Part shown: positions 24,608 to 37,830 of the stretch, piece after piece
Numbering within the stretch: position 1 is the first letter of the stretch
Layout: every line of letters begins with the position of its first letter
The notes under the pieces: generated by a model
The model's input: only the letters and a program-made list of their open reading frames with translations
Databases searched by the model: none
What the model was told of the DNA's origin: nothing
NCBI GenBank assembly: GCA_920105625.2
Contig: OV050030.1
Location: forward strand, 254,541,889 to 254,605,888
Direction: 5' to 3'
From: Clusia tigrina
Taxonomy: Eukaryota > Arthropoda > Insecta > Diptera > Clusiidae
DNA: 64,000 nucleotides
Program-made: the position numbers and the translations under genes

Positions 24608-26762
24608 GAAGCTCCAGTAAAAAGTTACAAGCATTTGTATGTTGCAAACTTTGATAGGTGTAGGACGTACCGTATAGAAGTTTGGGCCATTTGAAGTTTT
24701 ATCAGTGTTTGATTTGGGACTCAAGGGTAGCATAGCTTTGAGCGAAAGCTTAAATTGACAAGCGGCTCGAGTACTTTATTGTTACAAAATTTCAAGGTTT
24801 TATGACGCTCTAGTAAAAAGTTACAAGCATTTGTATGTTGCAAACTTTGATAGGTGTAGGACGTACCGTATAGAAGTTAGGGCCATTTGAAGTTTTATCA
24901 GTGTTTTATTTGGGGCTCTAGGGTAGCATAGCTTTGAGCGAAGCTTAAATTGACAAGAGGCTCGAGTACTTAATTGTTACAAAATTTCAAGGTTTTATGA
25001 AGCTCCAGTAAAAAGTTACTACCATTTGTATGTTGCAAACTTTGATAGGTGTAGGACGTACCGTATAGAAGTTGGGGCCATTTGAAGTTTTATCAGTGTT
25101 TGATTTGGGACTCAAGGGTAGCATAGCTTTGAGCCATAGCTTAAATTGACAAGAGGCTCGAGAACTTTATTGTTACAAAATTTCAAGGTTTTACGGCGCT
25201 CTAGTAAAAAGTTACAAGGATTTGTATGTTGCAAACTTTGATAGGTGTAGGACGTACCGTATAGAAGTTAGGGCCATTTGAAGTTTTATCAGTGTTTGAT
25301 TTGGGGCTCTAGGGTAGAATAGCTTTGAGCGATAGCTTAAATTGACAAGAGGCTCGAGTAGTTAATTATTACAAAATTTCAAGGTTTTATGAAGCTCCAG
25401 TAAAAAGTTACAAGCATTTGTATGTTGCAAACTTTGATAGGTGTAGGACGTACCGTATAGAAGTTAGGGCCATTTGAAGTTTTATCAGTGTTTGATTTGG
25501 GACTCAAGGGTAGCATAGCTTTGAGCGATAGCTTAAATTGAGAAGAGGCTCGAGTACTTTATTGTTACAAAATTTCAAGGTTTTATGACGCTCCAGTAAA
25601 AAGTTACTAGCATTTGTATGTTGCAAACTTTGATAGGTGTAGGACGTACAGTATAGAAGTTAGGGCCATTTGAAGTTTTATCAGTGTTTGATTTGGGACT
25701 CAAGGATAGCATAGCTTTGAGCGATACCTTAAATTGACAAGAGGCTCGAGTACTTAATTGTTACAAAATTTCAAGGTTTTATAAAGCTCCAGTAAAAAGT
25801 TACAAGCATTTGTACGTTGCAAATTTTGATAGGTGTAGGACGTACCGTATAGAAGGTAGGGCCATTTGAAGTTTTATCAGTGTTTGATTTGGGACTCAAG
25901 GGTAGCATAGCTTTGAGCGATAGCTTAAATTGACAAGAGGCTCGAGTACTTAATTGTTACAAAATTTCAAGGTTTTATGAAGCTCCAGTAAAAAGTTACA
26001 AGCATTTGTATGTTGCAAACTTTGATAGGTGTAGGACGTACCGTATAGAAGTTAGGGCCATTTGAAGTTTTATCAGTGTTTGATTTGGGACTCAAGGGTA
26101 GCATAGCTTTGAGCGACAGCTTAAATTGACAAGAGGCTCGAGTACTTTATTGTTACAAAATTTCAAGGTTTTATGACGCTCCAGTAAAAAGTTACAAGCA
26201 TTTGTATGTTGCAAACTTTGATAGGTGTAGGACGTACCGTATAGAAGTTAGGGCCATTTGAAGTTTTATCAGTGTTTGATTTGGGACTCAAGGGTATCAT
26301 AGCTTTGAGCGATAGCTTAAATTGACAAGAGGCTCGAGTACTTAATTGTTACAAAATTTCAAGGTTTAATGAAGCTCCAGTAAAAAGTTACAAGCATTTG
26401 TATGTTGCAAACTTTGATAGGTGTAGGACGTACCGTATAGAAGTTTGGGCCATTTGAAGTTTTATCAGTGTTTGATTTGGGACTCAAGGGTAGCATAGCT
26501 TTGAGCGAAAGCTTAAATTGACAAGAGGCTCGAGTTCCTTATTGTTACAAAATTTCAAGGTTTTATGACGCTCTAGTAAAAAGTTACAAGCATTTGTATG
26601 TTGCAAACTTTGATAGGTGTAGGACGTACCGTATAGAAGTTAGGGCCATTTGAAGTTTTATCAGTGTTCGATTTGGGGCTCTAGGGTAGCATAGCTTTGA
26701 GCGATAGCTTAAATTGACAAGAGGCTCGAGTACTTAATTATTACAAAATTTCAAGGTTTTAT
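24608..26762. repeat. Related block, copy 2, with two extra units
   Basis: Its first part repeats 22845-23870 at +1,763 bp. From about 26.0 kb the match to copy 1 continues at about +2,155 bp (for example 'gtttaatgaag' near 24210 and 26365). Two additional units at about 25.64-26.03 kb, carrying 'gtacagtatag', 'gatacc', 'gtacgttgcaaattttg' and 'gaaggtaggg', account for the shift. Internal insertion of two units is the simplest reading. Confidence 0.75.
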
Positions 26763-27599
26763 GAAGCTCCAGTAAAAAGTTACAAGCATTTGTATGTTGC
26801 AAACTTTGATAGGTGTAGGACGTACCGTATAGAAGTTAGGGACATTTGAAGTTTTATCAGTGTTTGATTTGGGACTCAAGGGTAGCATAGCTTTGAGCGA
26901 TAGCTTAAATATACAAGAGGCTCGAGTACTTTATTGTTACAAAATTTCAAGGTTTTATGACGCTCTAGTAAAAAGTTACAAGCATTTGTATGTTGCAAAC
27001 TTTGAAAGGTGTAGGACGAACCGATAGAAGTTAGAGCCATTTGAAGTTTTATCAGTGTTTGATTTGGGACTCTAGGGTAGCATAGCTTTGAGCGATAGCT
27101 TAAATTGACTAGAGGCTCGAGTACTTAATTGTTACAAAATTTCAAGGTTTTATGAAGCTCCAGTAAAAAGTTACAAGCATTTGTATGTTGCAAACTTTGA
27201 TAGGTGTAGGACGTACCGTATAGAAGTTAGGGCCATTTGAAGTTTTATCAGTGTTTGATTTGGGACTCAAGGGTAGCATAGCTTTGAGCGATAGCTTAAA
27301 TTGACAAGAGGCTCGAGTACTTTATTGTTACAAAATTTCAAGGTTTTATGACGCTCCAGTAAAAAGTTACAAGCATTTGTATGTAGCAAACTTTGATAGG
27401 TGTAGGACGTACCGTATAGAATTTAGGGCCATTTGAAGTTTTATCAGTGTTTGATTTGGGACTCAAGGGTAGCATAGCTTTGACCGATAGCTTAAATTGA
27501 CAAGAGGCTAGAGTACTTTATTGTTACAAATTTCAAGGTTTTATGACGCTCCTGTAAAAAGTTACAAGCATTTGTATGTTGCAAACTTTGATAGGTGTA

Positions 27600-29800
27600 G
27601 GACGTACAGTATAGAAGTTAGGGCCATTTGAAGTTTTATCAGTGTTTGATTTGGGACTCAAGGATAGCATAGCTTTGAGCGATACCTTAAATTGACAAGA
27701 GGCTCGAGTACTTAATTGTTACAAAATTTCAAGGTTTTATGAAGCTCCAGTAAAAAGTTACAAGCATTTGTATGTTGCAAACTTTGATAGGTGTAGGACG
27801 TACCGTATAGGAGTTAGGGCCATTTGAAGTTTTATCAGTGTTTGATTTGGGACTCAAGGGTAGCATAGCTTTGAGCGACAGCTTAAATTGAAAAGAGGCT
27901 CGAGTACTTTATTGTTACAAAATTTCAAGGTTTTATGACGCTCCAGTAAAAAGTTACAAACATTTGTATGTTGCAAACTTTGATAGATGTAGGACGTACC
28001 GTATAGAAGTGTGGGCCATTTGAAGTTTTATCAGTGTTTGATTTGGGACTCAAGGGTATCATAGCTTTGAGCGATAGCTTAAATTGACAAGAGGCTCGAG
28101 TACTTAATTGTTACAAAATTTCAAGGTTTTATGAAGCTCCAGTAAAAAGTTACAAGCATTTGTATGTTGCAAACTTTGATAGGTGTAGGACGTACCGTAT
28201 AGAAGTTTGGGCCATTTGAAGTTTTATCAGTGTTTTATTTGGGACTCAAGGGTAGCATAGCTTTGAGCGAAAGCTTAAATTGACATGAGGCTCGAGTACT
28301 TTATTGTTACAAAATTTCAAGGTTTTATGACGCTCTAGTAAAAAGTTACAAGCATTTGTATGTTGCAAACTTTGATAGGTGTAGGACGTACAGTATAGAA
28401 GTTAGGGCCATTTGAAGTTTTATCAGTGTTTTATTTGGGGCTCGAGGGTAGCATAGCTTTGAGCGAAGCTTAAATTGACAAGATGCTCGAGTACTTAATT
28501 GTTACAAAATTTCAAGGTTTTATGAAGCTCCAGTAAAAAGTTACAAGCATTTGTATGTTGCAAACTTTGATAGGTGTAGGACGTACCGTATAGAAGTTAG
28601 GGCCATTTGAAGTTTTATCAGTGTTTGATTTGGGACTCAAGGGTAGCATAGCTTTGAGCGATAGCTTAAATTGACAAGAGGCTCGAGTACTTTATTGTTA
28701 CAAAATTTCAAGGTTTAATGACGCTCCAGAAAAAGTTACAAGCATTTGTATGTTGCAAATTTTGATAGGTGTAGGACGTACCAAATAGAAGTTTGGGCCA
28801 TTTGAAGTTTTATTAGTGTTTGATTTGGGACTCACGGGTAGCATAGCTTTGAGCGATAGCTTAAATTGACAAGAGGCTCGAGTACTTTATTGTTACAAAA
28901 TTTCAAGGTTTTATGAAGCTCCAGTAAAAAGTTACAACCATTTGTATGTTGCAAACTTTGATAGGTGTAGGACGTACCGTATAGAAGTTAGGGCCATTTG
29001 AAATTTTATCAGTGTTTGATTTGGGACTCAAGGGTAGCATAGCTTTGAGCCATAGCTTAAATTGACAAGAGGCTCGAGTACTTTATTGTTACAAAATTTC
29101 AAGGTTTTACGACGCTCTAGTAAAAAGTTACAAGCATTTGTATGTTGCAAACTTTGATAGGTGTAGGACGTACCGTATAGAAGTAAGGGCCATTTGAAGT
29201 TTTATCAGTGTTTGATTTGGGGCTCTAGGGTAGCATAGCTTTGAGCGATAGCTTAAATTGACAAGAGGCTCGAGTACTTAATTATTACAAAATTTCAAGG
29301 TTTTATGAAGCTCCAGTAAAAAGTTACAAGCATTTGTATGTTGCAAACTTTGATAGGTGTAGGACGTACCGTATAGAAGTTAGGGACATTTGAAGTTTTA
29401 TCAGTGTTTGATTTGGGACTCAAGGGTAGCATAGCTTTGAGCGATAACTTAAATTGACAAGAGGCTCGAGTACTTTATTGTTACAAAATTTCAAGGTTTT
29501 ATGACGCTCTAGTAAAAAGTTACAAGCATTTGTATGTTGCAAACTTTGAAAGGTGTAGGACGAACCGATAGAAGTTAGGGCCATTTGAAGTTTTATCAGT
29601 GTTTGATTTGGGGCTCTAGGGTAGCATAGCTTTGAGCGATAGCTTAAATTGACAAGAGGCTCGAGTACTTAATTATTACAAAATTTCAAGGTTTTATGAA
29701 GCTCCAGTAAAAAGTTACAAGCATTTGTATGTTGCAAACTTTGATAGGTGTAGGACGTACCGTATAGAAGTTAGGGCCATTTGAAGTTTTATCAGTGTTT
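27600..29800. repeat. 2.2-kb block repeated 8,030 bp downstream, copy 1
   Basis: The order and sequence of about eleven units match 35630-37830 at a constant 8,030-bp offset (about 41 units). Diagnostic shared changes are 'attgaaaagaggc', 'acaaacatttg', 'gaagtgtgggcc', 'gacatgaggc', 'ggggctcgaggg', the one-base loss in 'ccagaaaaagtt' and 'accaaatagaag'. Similarity stops where the downstream copy switches to 'ggggctctag'. Confidence 0.88.
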
Positions 29801-32800
29801 GATTTGGGACTCAAGGGTAGCATAGCTTTGAGCGATAGCTTAAATTGACAAGAGGCTCGAGTACTTTATTGTTACAAAATTTCAAGGTTTTATGACGCTC
29901 CAGTAAAAAGTTACAAGCATTTGTATGTTGCAAACTTTGATAGGTGTAGGACGTACAGTATAGAAGTTAGGGCCATTTGAAGTTTTATCAGTGTTTGATT
30001 TGGGACTCAAGGATAGCATAGCTTTTGAGCGATAGCTTAAATTGACAAGAGGCTCGAGTACTTAATTGTTACAAAATTTCAAGGTTTTATGAAGCTCCAG
30101 TAAAAAGTTACAAGCATTGGTATGTTGCAAACTTTGAAAGGTGTAGGACGAACCGATAGAAGTTAGGGCCATTTGAAGTTTTATCAGTGTTTGATTTGGG
30201 ACTCTAGGGTAGCATAGCTTTGAGCGATAGCTTAAATTGACAAGAGGCTCGAGTACTTAATTGTTACAAAATTTCAAGGTTTTATGAAGCTCCAGTAAAA
30301 AGTTACAAGCATTTGTATGTTGCAAACTTTGATAGGTGTAGGACGTACCGTATAGAAGTTAGGGCCATTTGAAGTTTTATCAGTGTTTGATTTGGGACTC
30401 AAGGGTAGCATAGCTTTGAGCGACAGCTTAAATTGACAAGAGGCTCGAGTACTTTATTGTTACAAAATTTCAAGGTTTTATGACGCTCCAGTAAAAAGTT
30501 ACAAGCATTTGTATGTTGCAAACTTTGATAGGTGTAGGACGTACCGTATAGAAGTTTGGGCCATTTGAAGTTTTATCAGTGTTTGATTTGGGACTCAAGG
30601 GTATCATAGCTTTGAGCGATAGCTTAAATTGACAAGAGGCTCGAGTACTTAATTGTTACAAAATTTCAAGGTTTAATGAAGCTCCAGTAAAAAGTTACAA
30701 GCATTTGTATGTTGCAAACTTTGATAGGTGTAGGACGTACCGTATAGAAGTTTGGGCCATTTGAAGTTTTATCAGTGTTTGATTTGGGACTCAAGGGTAC
30801 CATAGCTTTGAGCGAAAGCTTAAATTGACAAGAGGCTCGAGTTCTTTATTGTTACAAAATTTCAAGGTTTTACGACGCTCTAGTAAAAAGTTACAAGCAT
30901 TTGTATGTTGCAAACTTTGATAGGTGTAGGACGTACCGTATAGAAGTTAGGGCCATTTGAAGTTTTATCAGTGTTTGATTTGGGGCTCTAGGGTAGCATA
31001 GCTTTGAGCGATAGCTTAAATTGACAAGAGGCTCGAGTACTTAATTATTACAAAATTTCAAGGTTTTATGAAGCTCCAGTAAAAAGTTACAAGCATTTGT
31101 ATGTTGCAAACTTTGATAGGTGTAGGACGTACCGTATAGAAGTTAGGGACATTTGAAGTTTTATCAGTGTTTGATTTGGGACTCTAGGGTAGCATAGCTT
31201 TGAGCGATAGCTTAAATTGACCAGAGGCTCGAGTACTTAATTGTTACAAAATTTAAAGGTTTTATGAAGCTCCAGTAAAAAGTTACAAGCATTTGTATGT
31301 TGCAAACTTTGATAGGTGTAGGACGTACCGTATAGAAGTTAGGGCCATTTGAAGTTTTATCAGTGTTTGATTTGGGACTCAAGGGTAGCATAGCTTTGAG
31401 CGATAGCTTAAATTGACAAGAGGCTCGAGTACTTTATTGTTACAAAATTTCAAGGTTTTATGACGCTCCAGTAAAAAGTTACAAGCATTTGTATGTTGCA
31501 AACTTTGATAGGTGTAGGACGTACAGTATAGAAGTTAGGGCCATTTGAAGTTTTATCAGTGTTTGATTTGGGACTCAAGGATAGCATAGCTTTGAGCGAT
31601 ACCTTAAATTGACAAGAGGCTCGAGTACTTAATTGTTACAAAATTTCAAGGTTTTATGAAGCTCCAGTAAAAAGTTACAAGCATTTGTACGTTGCAAATT
31701 TTGATAGGTGTAGGACGTACCGTATAGAAGGTAGGGCCATTTGAAGTTTTATCAGTGTTTGATTTGGGACTCAAGGGTAGCATAGCTTTGAGCGATAGCT
31801 TAAATTGACAAGAGGCTCGAGTACTTAATTGTTACAAAATTTCAAGGTTTTATGAAGCTCCAGTAAAAAGTTACAAGCATTTGTATGTTGCAAACTTTGA
31901 TAGGCGTAGGACGTACCGTATAGAAGTTTGGGCCATTTGAAGTTTTATCAGTGTTTGATTTGGGACTCAAGGGTAGCATAGCTTTGAGCGAAAGCTTAAA
32001 TTGACAAGCGGCTCGAGTACTTTATTGTTACAAAATTTCAAGGTTTTATGACGCTCTAGTAAAAAGTTACAAGCATTTGTATGTTGCAAACTTTGATAGG
32101 TGTAGGACGTACCGTATAGAAGTTAGGGCCATTTGAAGTTTTATCAGTGTTTTATTTGGGGCTCTAGGGTAGCATAGCTTTGAGCGAAGCTTAAATTTAC
32201 AAGAGGCTCGAGTACTTAATTGTTACAAAATTTCAAGGTTTTATGAAGCTCCAGTAAAAAGTTACAACCATTTGTATGTTGCAAACTTTGATAGGTGTAG
32301 GACGTACCGTATAGAAGTTGGGGCCATTTGAAGTTTTATCAGTGTTTGATTTGGGACTCAAGGGTAGCATAGCTTTGAGCCATAGCTTAAATTGACAAGA
32401 GGCTCGAGAACTTTATTGTTACAAAATTTCAAGGTTTTACGACGCTCTAGTAAAAAGTTACAAGCATTTGTATGTTGCAAACTTTGATAGGTGTAGGACG
32501 TACCGCATAGAAGTTAGGGCCATTTGAAGTTTTATCAGTGTTTGATTTGGGGCTCTAGGGTAGAATAGCTTTGAGCGATAGCTTAAATTGACAAGAGGCT
32601 CGAGTAGTTAATTATTACAAAATTTCAAGGTTTTATGAAGCTCCAGTAAAAATTACAAGCATTTGTATGTTGCAAACTTTGATAGGTGTAGGACGTACCG
32701 TATAGAAGCTAGGGCCATTTGAAGTTTTATCAGTGTTTGATTTGGGACTCAAGGGTAGCATAGCTTTGAGCGATAGCTTAAATTGACAAGAGGCTCGAGT

Positions 32801-33309
32801 ACTTTATTGTTACAAAATTTCAAGATTTTATGACGCTCCAGTAAAAAGTTACAAGCATTTGTATGTTGCAAACTTTGATAGGTGTAGGACGTACAGTATA
32901 GAAGTTAGGGCCATTTGAAGTTTTATCAGTGTTTGATTTGGGACTCAAGGATAGCATAGCTTTGAGCGATACCTTAAATTGACAAGAGGCTCGAGTACTT
33001 AATTGTTACAAAATTTCAAGGTTTTATGAAGCTCCAGTAAAAAGTTACAAGCATTTGTACGTTGCAAATTTTGATAGGTGTAGGACGTACCGTATAGAAG
33101 GTAGGGCCATTTGAAGTTTTATCAGTGTTTGATTTGGGACTCAAGGGTAGCATAGCTTTGAGCGATAGCTTAAATTGACAAGAGGCTCGAGTACTTAATT
33201 GTTACAAAATTTCAAGGTTTTATGAAGCTCCAGTAAAAAGTTACAAGCATTTGTATGTTGCAAACTTTGATAGGTGTAGGACGTACCGTATAGAAGTTAG
33301 GGCCATTTG

Positions 33310-34240
33310 AAGTTTTATCAGTGTTTGATTTGGGACTCAAGGGTAGCATAGCTTTTAGCGACAGCTTAAATTGACAAGAGGCTCGAGTACTTTATTGTTA
33401 CAAAATTTCAAGGTTTTATGACGCTCCAGTAAAAAGTTACAAGCATTTGTATGTTGCAAACTTTGATAGGTGTAGGACGTACCGTATAGAAGTTTGGGCC
33501 ATTTGAAGTTTTATCAGTGTTTGATTTGGGACTCAAGGGTATCATAGCTTTGAGCGATAGCTTAAATTGACAAGAGGGTCGAGTACTTAATTGTTACAAA
33601 ATTTCAAGGTTTAATGAAGCTCCAGTAAAAAGTTACAAGCATTTGTATGTTGCAAACTTTGATAGGTGTAGGACGTACCGTATAGAAGTTTGGGCCATTT
33701 GAAGTTTTATCAGTGTTTGATTTGGGACTCAAGGGTAGCATAGCTTTGAGCGAAAGCTTAAATTGACAAGAGCCTCGAGTTCTTTATTGTTACAAAATTT
33801 CAAGGTTTTACGACGCTCTAGTAAAAAGTTACAAGCATTTGTATGTTGCAAACTTTGATAGGTGTAGGACGTACCGTATAGAAGTTAGGGCCATTTGAAG
33901 TTTTATCAGTGTTCGATTTGGGGCTCTAGGGTAGCATAGCTTTGAGCGATAGCTTAAATTGACAAGAGGCTCGAGTACTTAATTATTACAAAATTTCAAG
34001 GTTTTATGAAGCTCCAGTAAAAAGTTACAAGCATTTGTATGTTGCAAACTTTGATAGGTGTAGGACGTACCGTATAGAAGTTAGGGACATTTGAAGTTTT
34101 ATCAGTGTTTGATTTGGGACAAAAGGGTAGCATAGCTTTGAGCGATAGCTTAAATATACAAGAGACTCGAGTACTTTATTGTTACAAAATTTCAAGGTTT
34201 TATGACGCTCTAGTAAAAAGTTACAAGCATTTGTATGTTG
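33310..34240. repeat. Segment of 7-unit period, copy 1
   Basis: About 930 bp match 34681-35611 at an offset of 1,371 bp (seven units minus one base). Shared rare markers are 'agagcctcgagttc', 'gtgttcgatttgggg', 'gggacaaaagg' and 'atatacaagag'. The match ends where this copy has 'gaaaggtg' and the other 'gataggtg'. Confidence 0.85.
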
Positions 34241-34680
34241 CAAACTTTGAAAGGTGTAGGACGAACCGATAGGAGTTAGAGCCATTTGAAGTTTTATCAG
34301 TGTTTGATTTGGGACTCTAGGGTAGCATAGCTTTGAGCGGTAGTTTAAATTGACTAGAGGCTCGAGTACTTAATTGCTACAAAATTTCAAGGTTTTATGA
34401 AGCTCCAGTAAAAAGTTACAAGCATTTGTATGTTGCAAACTTTGATAGGTGTAGGACGTACCGTATAGAAGTTAGGGCCATTTGAAGTTTTATCAGTGTT
34501 TGATTTGGGACTCAAGGGTAGCATAGCTTTGAGCGATAGCTTAAATTGACAAGAGGCTCGAGTACTTTATTGTTACAAAATTTCAAGGTTTTATGACGCT
34601 CCAGTAAAAAGTTACAAGCATTTGTATGTAGCAAACTTTGATAGGTGTAGGACGTACCGTATAGAATTTAGGGCCATTTG

Positions 34681-35611
34681 AAGTTTTATCAGTGTTTGAT
34701 TTGGGACTCAAGGGTAGCATAGCTTTGAGCGACAGCTTAAATTGACAAGAGGCTCGAGTACTTTATTGTTACAAAATTTCAAGGTTTTATGACGCTCCAG
34801 TAAAAAGTTACAAGCATTTGTATGTTGCAAACTTTGATAGGTGTAGGACGTACCGTATAGAAGTTTGGGCCATTTGAAGTTTTATCAGTGTTTGATTTGG
34901 GACTCAAGGGTATCATAGCTTTGAGCGATAGCTTAAATTGACAAGAGGCTCGAGTACTTAATTGTTACAAAATTTCAAGGTTTAATGAAGCTCCAGTAAA
35001 AAGTTACAAGCATTTGTATGTTGCAAACTTTGATAGGTGTAGGACGTACCGTATAGAAGTTTGGGCCATTTGAAGTTTTATCAGTGTTTGATTTGGGACT
35101 CAAGGGTAGCATAGCTTTGAGCGAAAGCTTAAATTGACAAGAGCCTCGAGTTCTTTATTGTTACAAAATTTCAAGGTTTTACGACGCTCTAGTAAAAAGT
35201 TACAAGCATTTGTATGTTGCAAACTTTGATAGGTGTAGGACGTACCGTATAGAAGTTAGGGCCATTTGAAGTTTTATCAGTGTTCGATTTGGGGCTCTAG
35301 GGTAGCATAGCTTTGAGCGATAGCTTAAATTGACAAGAGGCTCGAGTACTTAATTATTACAAAATTTCAAGGTTTTATGAAGCTCCAGTAAAAAGTTACA
35401 AGCATTTGTATGTTGCAAACTTTGATAGGTGTAGGACGTACCGTATAGAAGTTAGGGACATTTGAAGTTTTATCAGTGTTTGATTTGGGACAAAAGGCTA
35501 GCATAGCTTTGAGCGATAGCTTATATATACAAGAGGCTCGAGTACTTTATTGTTACAAAATTTCAAGGTTTTATGACGCTCTAGTAAAAAGTTACAAGCA
35601 TTTGTATGTTG
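34681..35611. repeat. Segment of 7-unit period, copy 2
   Basis: This is the partner of 33310-34240. Private changes include 'aaggctagc' for 'aagggtagc' near 35496 and 'cttatatatac' near 35521. The latter removes a stop in one forward frame and explains a short open frame here. It is not evidence of coding. Confidence 0.85.
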
Positions 35612-35629
35612 CAAACTTTGATAGGTGTA

Positions 35630-37830
35630 GGGCGTACAGTATAGAAGTTAGGGCCATTTGAAGTTTTATCAATGTATGATTTGGGACTCAAGGATAGCAT
35701 AGCTTTGAGCGATACCTTAAATTGACAAGAGGCTCGAGTACTTAATTGTTACAAAATTTCAAGGTTTTATGAAGCTCCAGTAAAAAGTTACAAGCATTTG
35801 TATGTTGCAAACTTTGATAGGTGTAGGACGTACCGTATAGAAGTTAGGGCCATTTGAAGTTTTATCAGTGTTTGATTTGGGACTCAAGGGTAGCATAGCT
35901 TTGAGCGACAGCTTAAATTGAAAAGAGGCTCGAGTACTTTATTGTTACAAAATTTCAAGGTTTTATGACGCTCCAGTAAAAAGTTACAAACATTTGTATG
36001 TTGCAAACTTTGATAGGTGTAGGACGTACCGTATAGAAGTGTGGGCCATTTGAAGTTTTATCAGTGTTTGATTTGGGACTCAAGGGTATCATAGCTTTGA
36101 GCGATAGCTTAAATTGACAAGAGGCTCGAGTACTTAATTGTTACAAAATTTCAAGGTTTTATGAAGCTCCAGTAAAAAGTTACAAGCTTTTGTATGTTGC
36201 AAACTTTGATAGGTGTAGGACGTACCGTATAGAAGTTTGGGCCATTTGAAGTTTTATCAGTGTTTGATTTGGGACTCAAGGGTAGCATAGCTTTGAGCGA
36301 AAGCTTAAATTGACATGAGGCTCGAGTACTTTATTGTTACAAAATTTCAAGGTTTTATGACGCTCTAGTAAAAAGTTACAAGCATTTGTATGTTGCAAAC
36401 TTTGATAGGTGTAGGACGTACCGTATAGAAGTTAGGGCCATTTGAAGTTTTATCAGTGTTTTATTTGGGGCTCGAGGGTAGCATAGCTTTGAGCGAAGCT
36501 TAAATTGACAAGAGGCTCGAGTACTTAATTGTTACAAAATTTCAAGGTTTTATGAAGCTCTAGTAAAAAGTTACAAGCATTTGTATGTTGCAAACTTTGA
36601 TAGGTGTAGGACGTACCGTATAGAAGTTAGGGCCATTTGAAGTTTTATCAGTGTTTGATTTGGGACTCAAGGGTAGCATAGCTTTGAGCGATAGCTTAAA
36701 TTGACAAGAGGCTCGAGTACTTTATTGTTACAAAATTTCAAGGTTTTATGACGCTCCAGAAAAAGTTACAAGCATTTGTATGTTGCAAATTTTGATAGGT
36801 GTAGGACGTACCAAATAGAAGTTAGGGCCATTTGAAGTTTTATTAGTGTTTGATTTGGGACTCAAGGGTAGCATAGCTTTGAGCGATAGCTTAAATTGAC
36901 AAGAGGCTCGAGTACTTTATTGTTACAAAATTTCAAGGTTTTATGAAGCCCCAGTAAAAAGTTACAACCATTTGTATGTTGCAAACTTTGATAGGTGTAG
37001 GACGTACCGTATAGAAGTTAGGGCCATTTGAAGTTTTATCAGTGTTTGATTTGGGACTCAAGGGTAGCATAGCTTTGAGCCATAGCTTAAATTGACAAGA
37101 GGCTCGAGTACTTTATTGTTACAAAATTTCAAGGTTTTACGACGCTCTAGTAAAAAGTTACAAGCATTTGTATGTTGCAAACTTTGATAGGTGTAGGACG
37201 TACCGTATAGAAGTAAGGGCCATTTGATGTTTTATCAGTGTTTGATTTGGGGCTCTAGGGTAGCATAGCTTTGAGCGATAGCTTAAATTGACAAGAGGCT
37301 CGAGTACTTAATTATTACAAAATTTCAAGGTTTTATGAAGCTCCAGTAAAAAGTTACAAGCATTTGTATGTTGCAAACTTTGATAGGTGTAGGACGTACC
37401 GTATAGAAGTAAGGGACATTTGAAGTTTTATCAGTGTTTGATTTGGGACTCAAGGGTAGCATAGCTTTGAGCGATAACTTAAATTGACAAGAGGCTCGAG
37501 TACTTTATTGTTACAAAATTTCAAGGTTTTATGACGCTCTAGTAAAAAGTTACAAGCATTTGTATGTTGCAAACTTTGAAAGGTGTAGGACGAACCGATT
37601 GAAGTTAGGGCCTCTTGAAGTTTTATCAGTGTTTGATTTGGGGCTCTAGGGTAGCATAGCTTTGAGCGATAGCTTAAATTGACAAAAGGCTCGAGTACTT
37701 AATTATTACAAAATTTCAAGGTTTTATGAAGCTCCAGTAAAAAGTTACAAGCATTTGTATGTTGCAAACTTTGATAGGTGTAGGACGTACCGTATAGAAG
37801 TTAGGGCCATTTGAAGTTTTATCAGTGTTT
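35630..37830. repeat. 2.2-kb block repeated 8,030 bp upstream, copy 2
   Basis: It matches 27600-29800. Private differences include 'tttatcaatgtatg' near 35670, 'gcttttgtatg' near 36186 and 'gaaccgattgaag' near 37594. The sequence between the two copies is a different mixture of units, so this is not simply two periods of one uniform array. Confidence 0.88.

Noticed and set aside
28435..28455. Primer-binding-site-like 'tttgggactcaaggg' region
   Set aside because: It is an ordinary part of every unit, is not next to any long terminal repeat and does not clearly match a tRNA 3' end.
34025..34285. Reverse-strand open frames of 72-86 codons here and at 21686-21904, 42812-43030 and 58157-58417
   Set aside because: They are read-through of one or more satellite units on the reverse strand. 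The encoded peptide simply repeats with the unit ('NACNFLLE', 'SKFATYKCL').
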